From: CAZOVK01 sp964583165
GTDB taxonomy: Bacteria; Bacillota; Clostridia; Lachnospirales; WRAX01
Assembly (NCBI GenBank): GCA_964583165.1
Contig: CAZOVK010000006.1
Coordinates: forward strand, 1-58,162
Length of the DNA stretch: 58,162 nucleotides
Direction of reading: 5' to 3'
The first letter of the stretch is position 1. Each line of letters opens with the position of its first letter. The translations under genes were made by a program, and so were the position numbers. Shown piece after piece: positions 1 through 8,435 of the stretch. Under the pieces are notes generated by a model. That model was not told the DNA's origin and made no database searches. It saw only the letters and a program-made list of their open reading frames with translations.

Positions 1-107
1 TATCGCTCCTTAACAATTGACTGACTATTATTATACCACAGATACATATATATTGGAAGAGATTTTTTAACTTTTTGGTTCAAAAAAGATGATAAAAATC
101 AATAAAC

Positions 108-136
108 TTGCGTATTAGAAAGGTTTGTGATATGCT
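108..136 (+). promoter_or_regulatory. Putative sigma-A promoter of the xylulokinase gene
   Basis: A -35-like TTGCGT (108-113) is separated by 17 bases from a -10-like TATGCT (131-136), and the gene starts 30 bases downstream. The first 107 bases of the window are AT-rich and hold no gene that I can see; a second promoter-like TTGACT near position 16 may belong to a gene outside the window. Inferred from sequence only. Confidence 0.45.
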
Positions 137-165
137 CAAAATATACAAAAATTCCGGGGTGATTT

Positions 166-1644
166 ATGGCGTATTTTTTGGGTATTGATGTCGGCACAAG
201 CGGTGTGAAATGTGTAACAATCGACACATATGGGCGAATCGTCGGGCATGATACAAAGGAGTATCCGCTCATTCAGCCACAAAACGGGTGGGCAGAGCAG
301 AATGCCGAAATTTGGTGGAATGCGACGGTTGAGGCGATTTCTGCTTCAATCAAGAATGCGGAAATCAAGGCGATTGACATTTTGGCCATTGGCGTGACAG
401 GGCAGATGCACGGGTTGGTTTTGTTAGATAAAAACGGCAATGTTATTCGCAACCCGATTCTTTGGTGTGACCAGCGAACCGCCTTTGAGTGTGGGCAGAT
501 GGAACAAACTGTCGGGCGCGAAAGGCTTATGGAAATAACCTGTAGCCCCGCGGCTACGGGTTTTACGGCTTCAAAACTGCTCTGGGTGAGGAATAACGAG
601 CCTGTGGCATTCGGCAAGGCTAGGACGCTGTTATTGCCCAAAGATTACATACGATATAAGCTGACGGGCGAGTATGCTATGGACGTTTCGGATGCTTCGG
701 GCACACAGCTTTTTGACATTAGCGCGCGGGATTGGTCGGCGGAGGTTATCGGAAAGCTTGAGATTGACCGAACGATATTGCCTAAGGTTTATGAATCTGT
801 TGAGATTGTGGGTAAAATCGGCGTTTATACCGAGCGTGAAACGGGGCTTAGACGCGGCATTCCTGTTGTGGCGGGCGCAGGTGACAATGCGGCTTCGGCT
901 GTGGTCACGGGGGCCGTGACTGACGGCGCGAGCTTTCTCACAATAGGTAGTTCGGGTGTGCTCTATACGCATACGAAAAACATGGTGCGTGACGCGCAAG
1001 GGCGCATTCACACATTTTGCGCGGCTGTACCTAATGAATATCACGTTATGGGAGTGACACAAGGCGCGGGGTTGTCGTTAAAGTGGCTTGCGGCGACGCT
1101 ATCAAGTGATTATGCAGAAATGGATGCACTGGCCGAAACCGTGCCGCCGGGGGCGGATAGATTATTGTTCTTGCCATACCTAATGGGCGAACGTACACCA
1201 CATTTGAACCCAGACTGTCGCGGTGTGTTCTTCGGGTTGTCAGCCTTGCATGAGCGGAAACATCTGGTTCGCGCCGTTTTAGAGGGCGTGGCATATTCTA
1301 TGCGCGATTGTATGGAGGAGCTAAAAGACTTAAAAATTGAGGAATTGACGATTTGTGGCGGCGGCGCAACAAGTTCTTTATGGCGGCAAATCATTTGCGA
1401 TACACTGAATCTGCCTGCGCGAACAACAAAACAAAACGGCGCGTCGTATGGGGCGGCAATACTCGCGGCTGTGGGAGTAGGGGAGTTCGACAGCGTCAGT
1501 GAAGCTTGCAAGGCTCTAATTCACACAGATAGCAAAACAAAGCCCGAAGCGGCTAAGTATGAGGTGTATAGCGGATATTACACGCTATATAAAAAACTAT
1601 ATCATTCCCTAAAAGATGATTTCACTGCTCTATCAAATCTGTAG
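166..1644 (+). CDS. xylB: Xylulokinase (FGGY family carbohydrate kinase)
   Basis: Phosphorylates D-xylulose with ATP to xylulose 5-phosphate, feeding the pentose phosphate pathway in the cytoplasm. The 492 residues match the family length. The N-terminal FGGY half opens with a phosphate-binding DVGTSGVK motif (residues 8-15), the likely catalytic aspartate is D240 in GAGDNAAS, and the C-terminal half carries the GGGATSSLW adenine-site motif near residue 397. A GGGGTG ribosome site precedes the ATG. No xylose isomerase or transporter is beside it in the window, so the exact sugar rests on family resemblance alone; another ketose is possible. Its 3' end overlaps the convergent fmt gene by 23 bases. 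Confidence 0.88.
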   Translation: MAYFLGIDVGTSGVKCVTIDTYGRIVGHDTKEYPLIQPQNGWAEQNAEIWWNATVEAISASIKNAEIKAIDILAIGVTGQMHGLVLLDKNGNVIRNPILWCDQRTAFECGQMEQTVGRERLMEITCSPAATGFTASKLLWVRNNEPVAFGKARTLLLPKDYIRYKLTGEYAMDVSDASGTQLFDISARDWSAEVIGKLEIDRTILPKVYESVEIVGKIGVYTERETGLRRGIPVVAGAGDNAASAVVTGAVTDGASFLTIGSSGVLYTHTKNMVRDAQGRIHTFCAAVPNEYHVMGVTQGAGLSLKWLAATLSSDYAEMDALAETVPPGADRLLFLPYLMGERTPHLNPDCRGVFFGLSALHERKHLVRAVLEGVAYSMRDCMEELKDLKIEELTICGGGATSSLWRQIICDTLNLPARTTKQNGASYGAAILAAVGVGEFDSVSEACKALIHTDSKTKPEAAKYEVYSGYYTLYKKLYHSLKDDFTALSNL

Positions 1645-2581
1645 CATCGTCTAAAATCGTGCCGAGCGGCATAGCGTGACCGAGCAGAAAGTCTTTAGCC
1701 TTCATGCGCTTGCCGTTCACGCCCTGTAATTCCGTTATCATAAGGCAACCGCCCTTACATGATACCACAATGCCCATTTTTGTCACATCAGAAACCTGCC
1801 CGGGCGTGCCGGGAGGGAGAGGGTAAAGAGGCGTAACATCTTCAACCTGCCAGATTTTGAGCGTTTCTGTGCCAAAACGTGTGTAAACTGTCGGCCACGG
1901 ATTAAACGCGTTAACCTGCAATTGAATTTCACGCGGTGTTCTGTGCCAGTCGATATGACCGTCTGTTTTGGCTAGCATAGCGGCGTAAGTGGCGCGAGTG
2001 TCGTCCTGTGGGGTAGGGGAGAGATTGCCTTCGGCGGCACTTTCAAGCGCTTCAAGGATAACTTGAGCGCCAAGAGCAGCGAGTTTATCATGGAGTGTCT
2101 GACCTGTTTCGTCAACATCAATCTGAACGCGGCGTTGAATAAGCATGTCGCCCGTGTCAAGCCCTTCGTTCATCTGCATAATAGTTACGCCGGATTCCGT
2201 GTCGCCAGCCTCAATCGCGCGTTGTATGGGCGCAGCACCCCTCCAGCGCGGAAGCAGTGACGCATGGACGTTCAAACAGCCCAAACGAGGCCATTCGAGT
2301 ATGCGTTTGGGCAGAATCTGACCATAGGCGGCTACGACAATCACATCGGCTTCAAAACCGCAAAGTTTCTCAAAGAAAGTCGCGCTTTTGACGCGCTTGG
2401 GTTGCAAAACAGTCAATCCCTTTTCAAGCGCGAAAACCTTAACAGGCGGCGGCAAGAGCTTCTTCCCGCGCCTTTGGGGCATGTCAGGTTGTGTGATGAC
2501 TGCCGTGACTTCATGATGTTCAGTAAGTGCCGCCAAAGTCGCCACGGCGAACTCGGGCGTGCCCATGAATATGATTTTCAA
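1622..2581 (-). CDS. fmt: Methionyl-tRNA formyltransferase
   Basis: Transfers a formyl group from 10-formyltetrahydrofolate to initiator Met-tRNA. The protein starts with the family hallmark FMGTPEFAV. The folate-binding and catalytic residues are present: N104 and H106 before SLLPRWRGAAP, and D142 in GLDTGDM. I chose the TTG at 2581 because an AGGAAG ribosome site sits 7 bases upstream and the resulting 319 residues fit the family; the open frame extends to 2638 but would overlap ylmH. It is the last gene of the leftward division and translation operon, 26 bases after ylmH, and its stop lies inside the end of xylB on the other strand. Confidence 0.95.
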   Translation of the reverse strand: MKIIFMGTPEFAVATLAALTEHHEVTAVITQPDMPQRRGKKLLPPPVKVFALEKGLTVLQPKRVKSATFFEKLCGFEADVIVVAAYGQILPKRILEWPRLGCLNVHASLLPRWRGAAPIQRAIEAGDTESGVTIMQMNEGLDTGDMLIQRRVQIDVDETGQTLHDKLAALGAQVILEALESAAEGNLSPTPQDDTRATYAAMLAKTDGHIDWHRTPREIQLQVNAFNPWPTVYTRFGTETLKIWQVEDVTPLYPLPPGTPGQVSDVTKMGIVVSCKGGCLMITELQGVNGKRMKAKDFLLGHAMPLGTILDDATDLIEQ

Positions 2582-2607
2582 ACTAACACTTCCTAGTAGC
2601 CAAGATG

Positions 2608-3363
2608 TTAAGAAAAGATTTCCAATTCGACTATCCATTTGCCTTTTTTGGATTGACCAATGACTTCAACGAGTTTCACGCGCCCCATTTTTCTGACGGT
2701 GATGGTGTCGCCCGCTGAAACGGCGCGTTCGCGCTTGGTTGTGACCGCCCAGTTGAGGAAAACACGCTCCGCATCCACTAAATCGGCTGCTTTTGTGCGT
2801 GAGAGGTTGAAGGCTTCGGCAATAACACAATCCACGCGCAGTGAATTCACAGTACAGCGCATATTTTTGGCCGTTGTTTGCGCTTCTAAGTCAGCAACAT
2901 TCACAATCTGTGTATGAACAGACGTTTTGCCGACAGTCAACAGGTTATCGGCTATAAAACCCGCCATTTTCGTATGGGCGAAGATATGAGCCTGATTGTC
3001 AGAAATAAGTATGTCACCGATTTTCGAACGGTCTAAACCCAAACCCAAAACACTGCCCAAAAAGTCACGATGAGTAGGGGCTTTGGGGTTTTCCTTGGTA
3101 TCGTAAGTCACACTCACAACAGAAATCGGGTAATCATCATTGGGTATTTCAGCGTCCGACAGCCCTAAAATACACCGCTCGGCATCAGCAAACCCGCCGA
3201 ACGCCCGCGCCGTAATGTGATACTCCTTCATTATCGCGCGACTCCACAACTCAGCCCGCGCCGGGTCTAGAAAATCAGAAAAGGCGGGCTCGCCGCGCTT
3301 CGAAACAAGCCGCGCCAAGTCCGCTATTCTCCTATAGTCATAATCGTCAAAATTTATGTTCAC
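2608..3363 (-). CDS. ylmH: YlmH family RNA-binding protein with S4 domain
   Basis: 251 residues. The N-terminal two thirds is the YlmH-type domain found in Gram-positive division clusters. The C-terminal S4 domain (about 170-240) reads LRVDCVIAEAFNLSRTKAAD followed by a basic strand. YlmH homologues bind stalled or split 50S ribosomes with peptidyl-tRNA in ribosome quality control; that role is family knowledge and is not shown here. The start is GTG at 3363, with GGGAG five bases upstream. It lies 11 bases after yggT, in the usual ylm order. Confidence 0.9.
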   Translation of the reverse strand: MNINFDDYDYRRIADLARLVSKRGEPAFSDFLDPARAELWSRAIMKEYHITARAFGGFADAERCILGLSDAEIPNDDYPISVVSVTYDTKENPKAPTHRDFLGSVLGLGLDRSKIGDILISDNQAHIFAHTKMAGFIADNLLTVGKTSVHTQIVNVADLEAQTTAKNMRCTVNSLRVDCVIAEAFNLSRTKAADLVDAERVFLNWAVTTKRERAVSAGDTITVRKMGRVKLVEVIGQSKKGKWIVELEIFS

Positions 3364-3374
3364 ATTAACTCCCG

Positions 3375-3662
3375 CTAAGTCAGAGTGCTTAAAATCAATA
3401 TTCTAAGCAGGCTCTGAACAATCTCCATCAACACATAAGCGATAATCGGCGAAAAGTCAAGAATCATGCCGGGGCCGCCCAGAGGGCTTTTCGCTATCAA
3501 CGAACGTATCGGGCCTAGCAGGGGTTCAGTCAGCATATAGACGCTGCGGCTGATTACGGACATGCGCAGCGCCGGAAGCCACGATAATAAAATCCGAACG
3601 AAAATCAGCGCGTACAGAATCCAAAAGAATATTTCGATTGCTTTCAGCAGTACGCTTGCCAT
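3375..3662 (-). CDS. YggT family membrane protein (YlmG)
   Basis: 95 residues with two hydrophobic segments, at about residues 5-25 and 65-90, joined by the conserved stretch with RSVYMLTEPLLGPIRS and a GGPGMILDFSP motif before the second segment. This is the typical YggT/YlmG layout. The biochemical role is unknown; homologues sit beside sepF and affect division or nucleoid and membrane organisation in several bacteria and plastids. It sits between sepF and ylmH in the same operon. Confidence 0.9.
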   Translation of the reverse strand: MASVLLKAIEIFFWILYALIFVRILLSWLPALRMSVISRSVYMLTEPLLGPIRSLIAKSPLGGPGMILDFSPIIAYVLMEIVQSLLRILILSTLT

Positions 3663-3676
3663 TATGTCACCGCTTT

Positions 3677-4201
3677 CTATCTATAGGCGCTCCGAAAGCT
3701 GTAAAGCAGTTCGTTCGCCTTTAGTTCTTCTTTGATATGACCCGTGATTTCGACATTCGCGGGCGCAAGGACGAAAATCTTGTTTGAGATAGTCTGAATC
3801 TCGCCCTGAACGGCATAGATAACGCCGCTTAAAAAGTCAACAATACGCTGACATAACGCAAAATCTACGGCTTCAAGGTTCACGATAACCGATTTGTTCT
3901 CACGCAGATAATCACAAACAATCGCCGCATCCTCGATGGTTTCCGGGAAGGAAATCACCATATACATCTGAATCGGCTCATGAATCTTCAGAATCTGGCT
4001 CTTTGTGCCGCTACCCATGCTTGTCCGTTCGATTCTTTCGGCGCGTCGAATATCCGGCGCGGCTGAACCATAGCGCCCCGATGACCCACGGTCAATAGGT
4101 TCTACGTCGGGTTCTGTTTCAACACCTGTTTCTATTTCCAACTCTTCGCCCTCGCCCGGATAACCGAGCATCATTTCCTTAATCTTACGCGCTAACTCCA
4201 T
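3677..4201 (-). CDS. sepF: Cell division protein SepF
   Basis: Membrane-anchoring partner of FtsZ at the division ring. The C-terminal SepF core (about residues 80-174) is clear: a strand with YMVISFPETIEDA, then DYLRENKSVIVNLEAVD, and an FLSGVIYAV helix-strand followed by IFVLAPANVEI. The short N-terminal amphipathic helix (MELARKIKEMMLGY) is the usual membrane tether, followed by an acidic, disordered linker. I start at the ATG at 4201 because GGGGGG lies 6 bases upstream and the helix then sits at the N-terminus; an upstream in-frame Met at 4321 would lie within yggS. Confidence 0.93.
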   Translation of the reverse strand: MELARKIKEMMLGYPGEGEELEIETGVETEPDVEPIDRGSSGRYGSAAPDIRRAERIERTSMGSGTKSQILKIHEPIQMYMVISFPETIEDAAIVCDYLRENKSVIVNLEAVDFALCQRIVDFLSGVIYAVQGEIQTISNKIFVLAPANVEITGHIKEELKANELLYSFRSAYR

Positions 4202-4247
4202 TTGTATCCCCCCAACGCTCCTCGCATGTATGTAAACCTGAGCGCTA

Positions 4248-4943
4248 CTAAAGCGGTCTGGCTCCGAACAGTCCCGTTCCGACCCGTACATGCGTCGCGC
4301 CCTCTGAAACGGCGACGGCATAGTCGTTGGTCATTCCCATAGACAAGATGTTCATATATATACTATCGCCTAAACTGTCCGTAATGTCAACAGAAAGAAA
4401 TCGCAAATTCTTGAATATTTTGCGGTTGTCTTCGGGATTAGCCACGTCGGGGGCCACTGTCATAAGCCCGCAAAGCCTTAGATTCTCTAGCTTTGCGACA
4501 GCCTTAGCGGCGGCTTTGGCTTCTTCGACAGAAAACCCGAATTTTGTCGATTCACCCGCGACATTGATTTCCAGCAGAATATCCACAACGCGACCCACCC
4601 GCGCCGCCTGCTTGTCAAGTTCGAGCGCGAGTTTTAGGGTGTCAACGGAATGGATAAGTTGAACCGATTCTATTATATACTTAATTTTATTGTTTTGCAA
4701 GTGCCCAATGAGGTGAAATTGGGTGTTTTTCTCAAAAAAGGTCTGTTTTTGTAAATATTCCTGCACGCGATTCTCTCCAAAGTGTGTAACACCCGCCGCA
4801 CGGAGGATTTCCATCTCCTCGATTGTTCTGGTTTTGCTTACAGCAATGAGCGTTACGGCCTCGGGGGCACGCCCTGAATCAATCGCTGCGCGGCGTATAT
4901 TCTCGCGCACATTTGCGAGATTTGACAAAATGTGTTCTTTCAT
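4248..4943 (-). CDS. yggS: YggS family pyridoxal phosphate-binding protein (PLPBP)
   Basis: 231-residue single-domain TIM-barrel protein of the PROSC/YggS family, which binds PLP and keeps B6 vitamer and amino acid pools balanced without a known catalytic reaction. The PLP-binding lysine is K37 in AVSKTRT. Other family motifs are present: GENRVQEYLQK, HLIGHLQNNK, the MGMTND phosphate-loop region and the terminal GATHVRVGTGLFG. A GGAGG site precedes the ATG. It is the usual neighbour of sepF in Gram-positive genomes. Confidence 0.93.
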   Translation of the reverse strand: MKEHILSNLANVRENIRRAAIDSGRAPEAVTLIAVSKTRTIEEMEILRAAGVTHFGENRVQEYLQKQTFFEKNTQFHLIGHLQNNKIKYIIESVQLIHSVDTLKLALELDKQAARVGRVVDILLEINVAGESTKFGFSVEEAKAAAKAVAKLENLRLCGLMTVAPDVANPEDNRKIFKNLRFLSVDITDSLGDSIYMNILSMGMTNDYAVAVSEGATHVRVGTGLFGARPL

Positions 4944-4954
4944 AGTTACCTCCG

Positions 4955-6472
4955 TTAATACACCAACTGCTTGTCCGCGACATGACTGGCGTCTGACGCT
5001 ATGCGGTCATGAATTTTAAGCCCGGGGTTCGCCGATGGGTCAATAATCAGATACTCGCCACCCGTATCAATAGCGCCTTCAAGGTTAATGCGCTTGAAAA
5101 CCGCCGTGCCCGAGTTCGTGACAAAAACGCCCTTGACGTTTATCACCTCGTCCAGTGTGATGGTTTCGCCTGTGTTTTCGGGGTTTATGAGCACATCGCC
5201 CAGTTCGAGTTTGTTAAACTCCATAATTGTATAATCGTAATCGCGGTCGGTAAAAGACACGCTGATTGCGGTTTTGACAACGCCTTGGGGAGTGAGTTTG
5301 TTAATTGTCGATAAGCCCATTTCTTCATATATATAGTTCTTAGGTAGCCTAAACACCGTCTTTTCGGCAATAGCCGACACGGGGATTTGAAGCCCCTGCT
5401 TCATATCCTGTGACAACTTAAAACTCAAATAACGCGTGTCTAAAAAGTTCAGTAAATATCGGTCATTCGAGAACACAACGTAACAACTGTCGTCCACGTC
5501 TGTCATTCTCGACAGTTTCATATCCAGTGGCTTATACTCATCACCATCTTCGATATAAAGCGTAACGGTATCGCCGATTTCCCAGTCTTTTGTCATCATA
5601 CGCGGTATGTAGGCGGCTATGTACCACATATTTGAGGTGACAACCTTAAACGCGGGTTGTCCGCTCTCTACTTCTTTGGCTGTATGGAGCAACGAATAAT
5701 CCAGTTTTGCTTGAACATACTCTTTGGGCAGAGGTGGAGAATCAAGCGGATTTTCCGTAAAAAGCGGTTCCGTGCCGTCTACATAGTAGCTCACAAGCCC
5801 GGCCCTGTCAGCGCGGATATAGTCAATGAGCCCGTCAAGCTGTTTTTCGTACAGCGCCTTTTCAGAGAAATAACCCGTAAGCCCCGCGCCCGTATCGCCC
5901 AATAAAATCTGATTGCGCAAGTCGAGATTGTTTTGAACCTTTTCTTTGAAGCTATAAATACCAGTAATGGATGCGCCAGAGAAATAGAACACATTCTCGT
6001 CAGCGAGTTTCTTAATCCGCGCGTTGATATTGTTTATATCGTTAGAGAACGCGTCGCGGTTCTCTTGATAATTCAGAATCGTATTATTCACATCAGCCAG
6101 TTTTGACTCAATCTGTTCAACCTCCGCCGCGTCAAAAACACTGCATACATTGCCGTTTTTCGCCACACGCCCACCATGTGGAACACTGAAAAGCAGATAA
6201 CCATCCTTATTTGCCTGATAGACGTTCTCTTCAAAAATCACAACCGCATCTATAACGGCGGGTCTGTCGGCTATGCCATAGACAAGCTTTACTTCAACGA
6301 GTTTTTCGCGCGTCACATAGGTGTACACATACCCGCCGATATACAAAAGAATCAATACAAATATCAGCCCCGCGAAGATGCCACCTGTGTTATAGCGGCG
6401 CTCAGTCGCAGGTTTATCAGCAGGGCGCGTGTTTGTGCTCGGTCGCTTTGTGCTCGTATTCGCGCGGCTCAT
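4955..6472 (-). CDS. HlyD-like membrane protein of the division cluster
   Basis: 505 residues with a basic, Thr-rich N-terminus, one membrane segment (about 30-52), and a large outer part with a biotinyl-lipoyl-like half motif (YLLFSVPHGGRVAKNGNVCSVF, cut here as family resemblance), a coiled-coil stretch (about 115-215) and beta-rich C-terminal domains. This resembles HlyD/RND adaptor proteins. No ABC or RND pump is beside it, and this type occurs upstream of yggS and sepF in Clostridia, so a cell-envelope or division role is a reasonable inference. The start codon is 3 bases after the stop of the 35-residue gene, which implies translational coupling. Function is not established. Confidence 0.75.
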   Translation of the reverse strand: MSRANTSTKRPSTNTRPADKPATERRYNTGGIFAGLIFVLILLYIGGYVYTYVTREKLVEVKLVYGIADRPAVIDAVVIFEENVYQANKDGYLLFSVPHGGRVAKNGNVCSVFDAAEVEQIESKLADVNNTILNYQENRDAFSNDINNINARIKKLADENVFYFSGASITGIYSFKEKVQNNLDLRNQILLGDTGAGLTGYFSEKALYEKQLDGLIDYIRADRAGLVSYYVDGTEPLFTENPLDSPPLPKEYVQAKLDYSLLHTAKEVESGQPAFKVVTSNMWYIAAYIPRMMTKDWEIGDTVTLYIEDGDEYKPLDMKLSRMTDVDDSCYVVFSNDRYLLNFLDTRYLSFKLSQDMKQGLQIPVSAIAEKTVFRLPKNYIYEEMGLSTINKLTPQGVVKTAISVSFTDRDYDYTIMEFNKLELGDVLINPENTGETITLDEVINVKGVFVTNSGTAVFKRINLEGAIDTGGEYLIIDPSANPGLKIHDRIASDASHVADKQLVY

Positions 6473-6475
6473 GGT

Positions 6476-6583
6476 TTAACCTAAAAAGAACGGCGCGACA
6501 AGCCCCAGCAGAAATGTTATTGCCAGAACGGTAACAATAATCCGCGCGGCAAGGCGTTTTTTGTCAACACGTGATTTTTTCAA
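6476..6583 (-). CDS. Small membrane protein, 35 residues, leading the division operon
   Basis: A short reading frame starting at TTG (6583) with GGGGG six bases upstream and ending 3 bases before the HlyD-like gene. The peptide has a basic head (KKSRVDKKRLAAR), one hydrophobic segment (about residues 14-34: IIVTVLAITFLLGLVAPFF) and then GLY-stop. Basic head plus a single helix predicts an inner-membrane protein with the N-terminus inside. The strong ribosome site and tight coupling support it being real. I do not recognise a family. Confidence 0.65.
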   Translation of the reverse strand: MKKSRVDKKRLAARIIVTVLAITFLLGLVAPFFLG

Positions 6584-6692
6584 GATGTTGCCCCCTTTAT
6601 CGTTATGAGAAAGAAATTTCACTTTTATTTTCGTTCCAATTATTATATAATAGGTTTGTACAAATTACCAGAACTTTTTTGAGGGGTAAATT
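6584..6692. promoter_or_regulatory. Divergent intergenic region with AT-rich palindrome
   Basis: This gap separates the leftward division operon from the rightward envelope block and must hold promoters for both. A perfect 12-base palindrome, TATTATATAATA, lies at 6641-6652 and contains TATAAT in both directions, so it could serve as the -10 of either or both transcripts. The -35 matches are weak. Inferred. Confidence 0.35.
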
Positions 6693-7238
6693 ATGTGGGT
6701 TGGGATGCCCGTTGTTTCTATTGTGATTGGAATAATCGTGTTTATGCGCATGAAGATGCGGCGTGGCACAATGATTGACCGTCAGCGTCAATTGGAGCTT
6801 TATACAGAACTTGACAGAGAGCATGAAGCCAACTTCGCGCAACGAAAGCCCATTGACGAGGGCTTATTTGTGAAGGCCGATGTTTCGCGCCTGCCATTTA
6901 ACGAATATGAAGAAGATTTGGGCATTCGCGGCGTTTCAAGGCGTTGTATAGAAGCGGCACATAGGACAATGATAATGTTGCCGGAGGGAATTTCTAACCG
7001 TGAGGTCAAACAACTTTACGGCGCGGCGCATTTCTATGATATTATTCAATATGAGGAGAATTATCACGAGTTTTTACAAGCGGGTAATGTTTGGGCGGAG
7101 TTGCTTCTTGATGCAGGGCGTTGTGACGAAGCCAAGGTCGTTTTGAACGTCCTAATTGAAGCAAAGGCCTACACAAGCCAAACATATTCACTGCTGGAAC
7201 GTATATCTGATAAGGAAACGAAAGGGGAATGTCAATGA
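6693..7238 (+). CDS. Unrecognised membrane-anchored protein
   Basis: 181 residues. One N-terminal membrane segment (about 3-20), then a short basic MRMKMRRG stretch and a soluble, helical domain that looks like a small tetratricopeptide-type helical bundle near the C-terminus (YEENYHEFLQAGNVWAELLL onwards). No catalytic motif is visible. A GAGGGG ribosome site lies upstream. The stop overlaps the next gene's ATG (ATGA), so it is translated together with the glycosyltransferase and may act with it at the membrane; that is inference. Confidence 0.7.
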   Translation: MWVGMPVVSIVIGIIVFMRMKMRRGTMIDRQRQLELYTELDREHEANFAQRKPIDEGLFVKADVSRLPFNEYEEDLGIRGVSRRCIEAAHRTMIMLPEGISNREVKQLYGAAHFYDIIQYEENYHEFLQAGNVWAELLLDAGRCDEAKVVLNVLIEAKAYTSQTYSLLERISDKETKGECQ

Positions 7239-8422
7239 ATATAGGCATTTTTTCTGACACTTACGCGCCACAGATTTCGGGCGTGGCGACATCTATCAAA
7301 CAACTGTCAAACGAGTTACGCTCAAAGGGGCATAAAGTCTATATCTTTACGCCGTCTGACCCCAAGGCAGAACCCGAGGATGACTTGTTCAGGTTGCCGA
7401 GTGTACCGTTTTTGTTCTTGCGCTCTCATAGGCTCACGTATATCTACCCGCCGCAACTGCTTGTAAAGCTAGCGCGGCTGAATCTGGATATCGTTCATAC
7501 ACAGACGGAATTCCCGTTGGGGTTTTTGGGCAAGGCGACTTCGGATGTTTTGAGGATACCGCTGGTTCATACCTATCATACCATGTATGAGAATTATACA
7601 CACTACGTAATGGGTGGGCATGTCGTTACGCCTAAGATGGCTCAAACCTTTTCGCGCGTATTCTGCAATCGTGCAGACGCTGTTATCGTACCGTCTGATA
7701 AAACACGCGCCTCATTGATTGAGTATGGCGTTAAAAAGCCCATCAGTGCCATTCCGACGGGGCTTGATTTCAGCCCGTTCGAGCGTGGGCGATATACCGA
7801 TGAAGAGATTCAAGCCGAACGCGAGGCTTTGGGCATTGAACCCAACGCGCCACTTATTGTAACTATCGGGCGTGTGGCTAAAGAAAAGAGTATCGAAGTA
7901 ATAGTCCGCGCTATGCCTAAATTGTTGGAAAGACTGCCAAATGCTCGTTTCGCTGTCGTTGGTGACGGCCCAGTACGGGAAGATTTAGAGAAAATGGCGC
8001 ATAGCTTGGGTGTTGGTCACGCCGTTTTGTTTGCGGGGCCAAAACCTTGGGAGCAGATTGGTAAATTCTATCAAATGGGTGATGTATTCGTCACAGCTTC
8101 AACCTCTGAAGCGCAGGGACTTACGTATATGGAGTCTATAGCCGCCCAAACGCCAGTTGTCGTGAAGCGTGACGAGTGTATTACGGGTATAGTTAAGGAT
8201 AATGAAACGGGTTACATCTTTGACACAGACGAAGAATGCGCCGATACGCTGTTTAGGGCGCTGACTGACACAGAAAACAGAAAACAGATTACGGACAGGG
8301 CGTTCGCGGCGATTTCAGGCATGTCAAGCAAGGCATTCGGCGAGCGTGTGAATGCGCTGTATGAACAGGTTATAGAGTCAAAACGTACAAAACGCGGCAG
8401 GGTAAGAATGAGTCGCGACTAG
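7235..8422 (+). CDS. GT4 family glycosyltransferase, likely glycolipid synthase
   Basis: 395-residue GT-B fold glycosyltransferase. The N-terminal half has IGIFSDTYAPQISGV and a TYHTMYENY acceptor-side motif. The C-terminal half has GRVAKEKS and the retaining GT4 E-x7-E motif (EAQGLTYME, near residue 290). The closest known families are the mono- and diglucosyl-diacylglycerol synthases that build the lipoteichoic acid anchor, so diacylglycerol with UDP- or GDP-sugar is the likely substrate pair. I take the ATG at 7235 (AAAGGGG upstream, ATGA overlap) over the ATG two codons earlier. It sits before an OmpR-type two-component pair. Confidence 0.82.
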   Translation: MNIGIFSDTYAPQISGVATSIKQLSNELRSKGHKVYIFTPSDPKAEPEDDLFRLPSVPFLFLRSHRLTYIYPPQLLVKLARLNLDIVHTQTEFPLGFLGKATSDVLRIPLVHTYHTMYENYTHYVMGGHVVTPKMAQTFSRVFCNRADAVIVPSDKTRASLIEYGVKKPISAIPTGLDFSPFERGRYTDEEIQAEREALGIEPNAPLIVTIGRVAKEKSIEVIVRAMPKLLERLPNARFAVVGDGPVREDLEKMAHSLGVGHAVLFAGPKPWEQIGKFYQMGDVFVTASTSEAQGLTYMESIAAQTPVVVKRDECITGIVKDNETGYIFDTDEECADTLFRALTDTENRKQITDRAFAAISGMSSKAFGERVNALYEQVIESKRTKRGRVRMSRD

Positions 8423-8435
8423 CAAGGGTGATACC

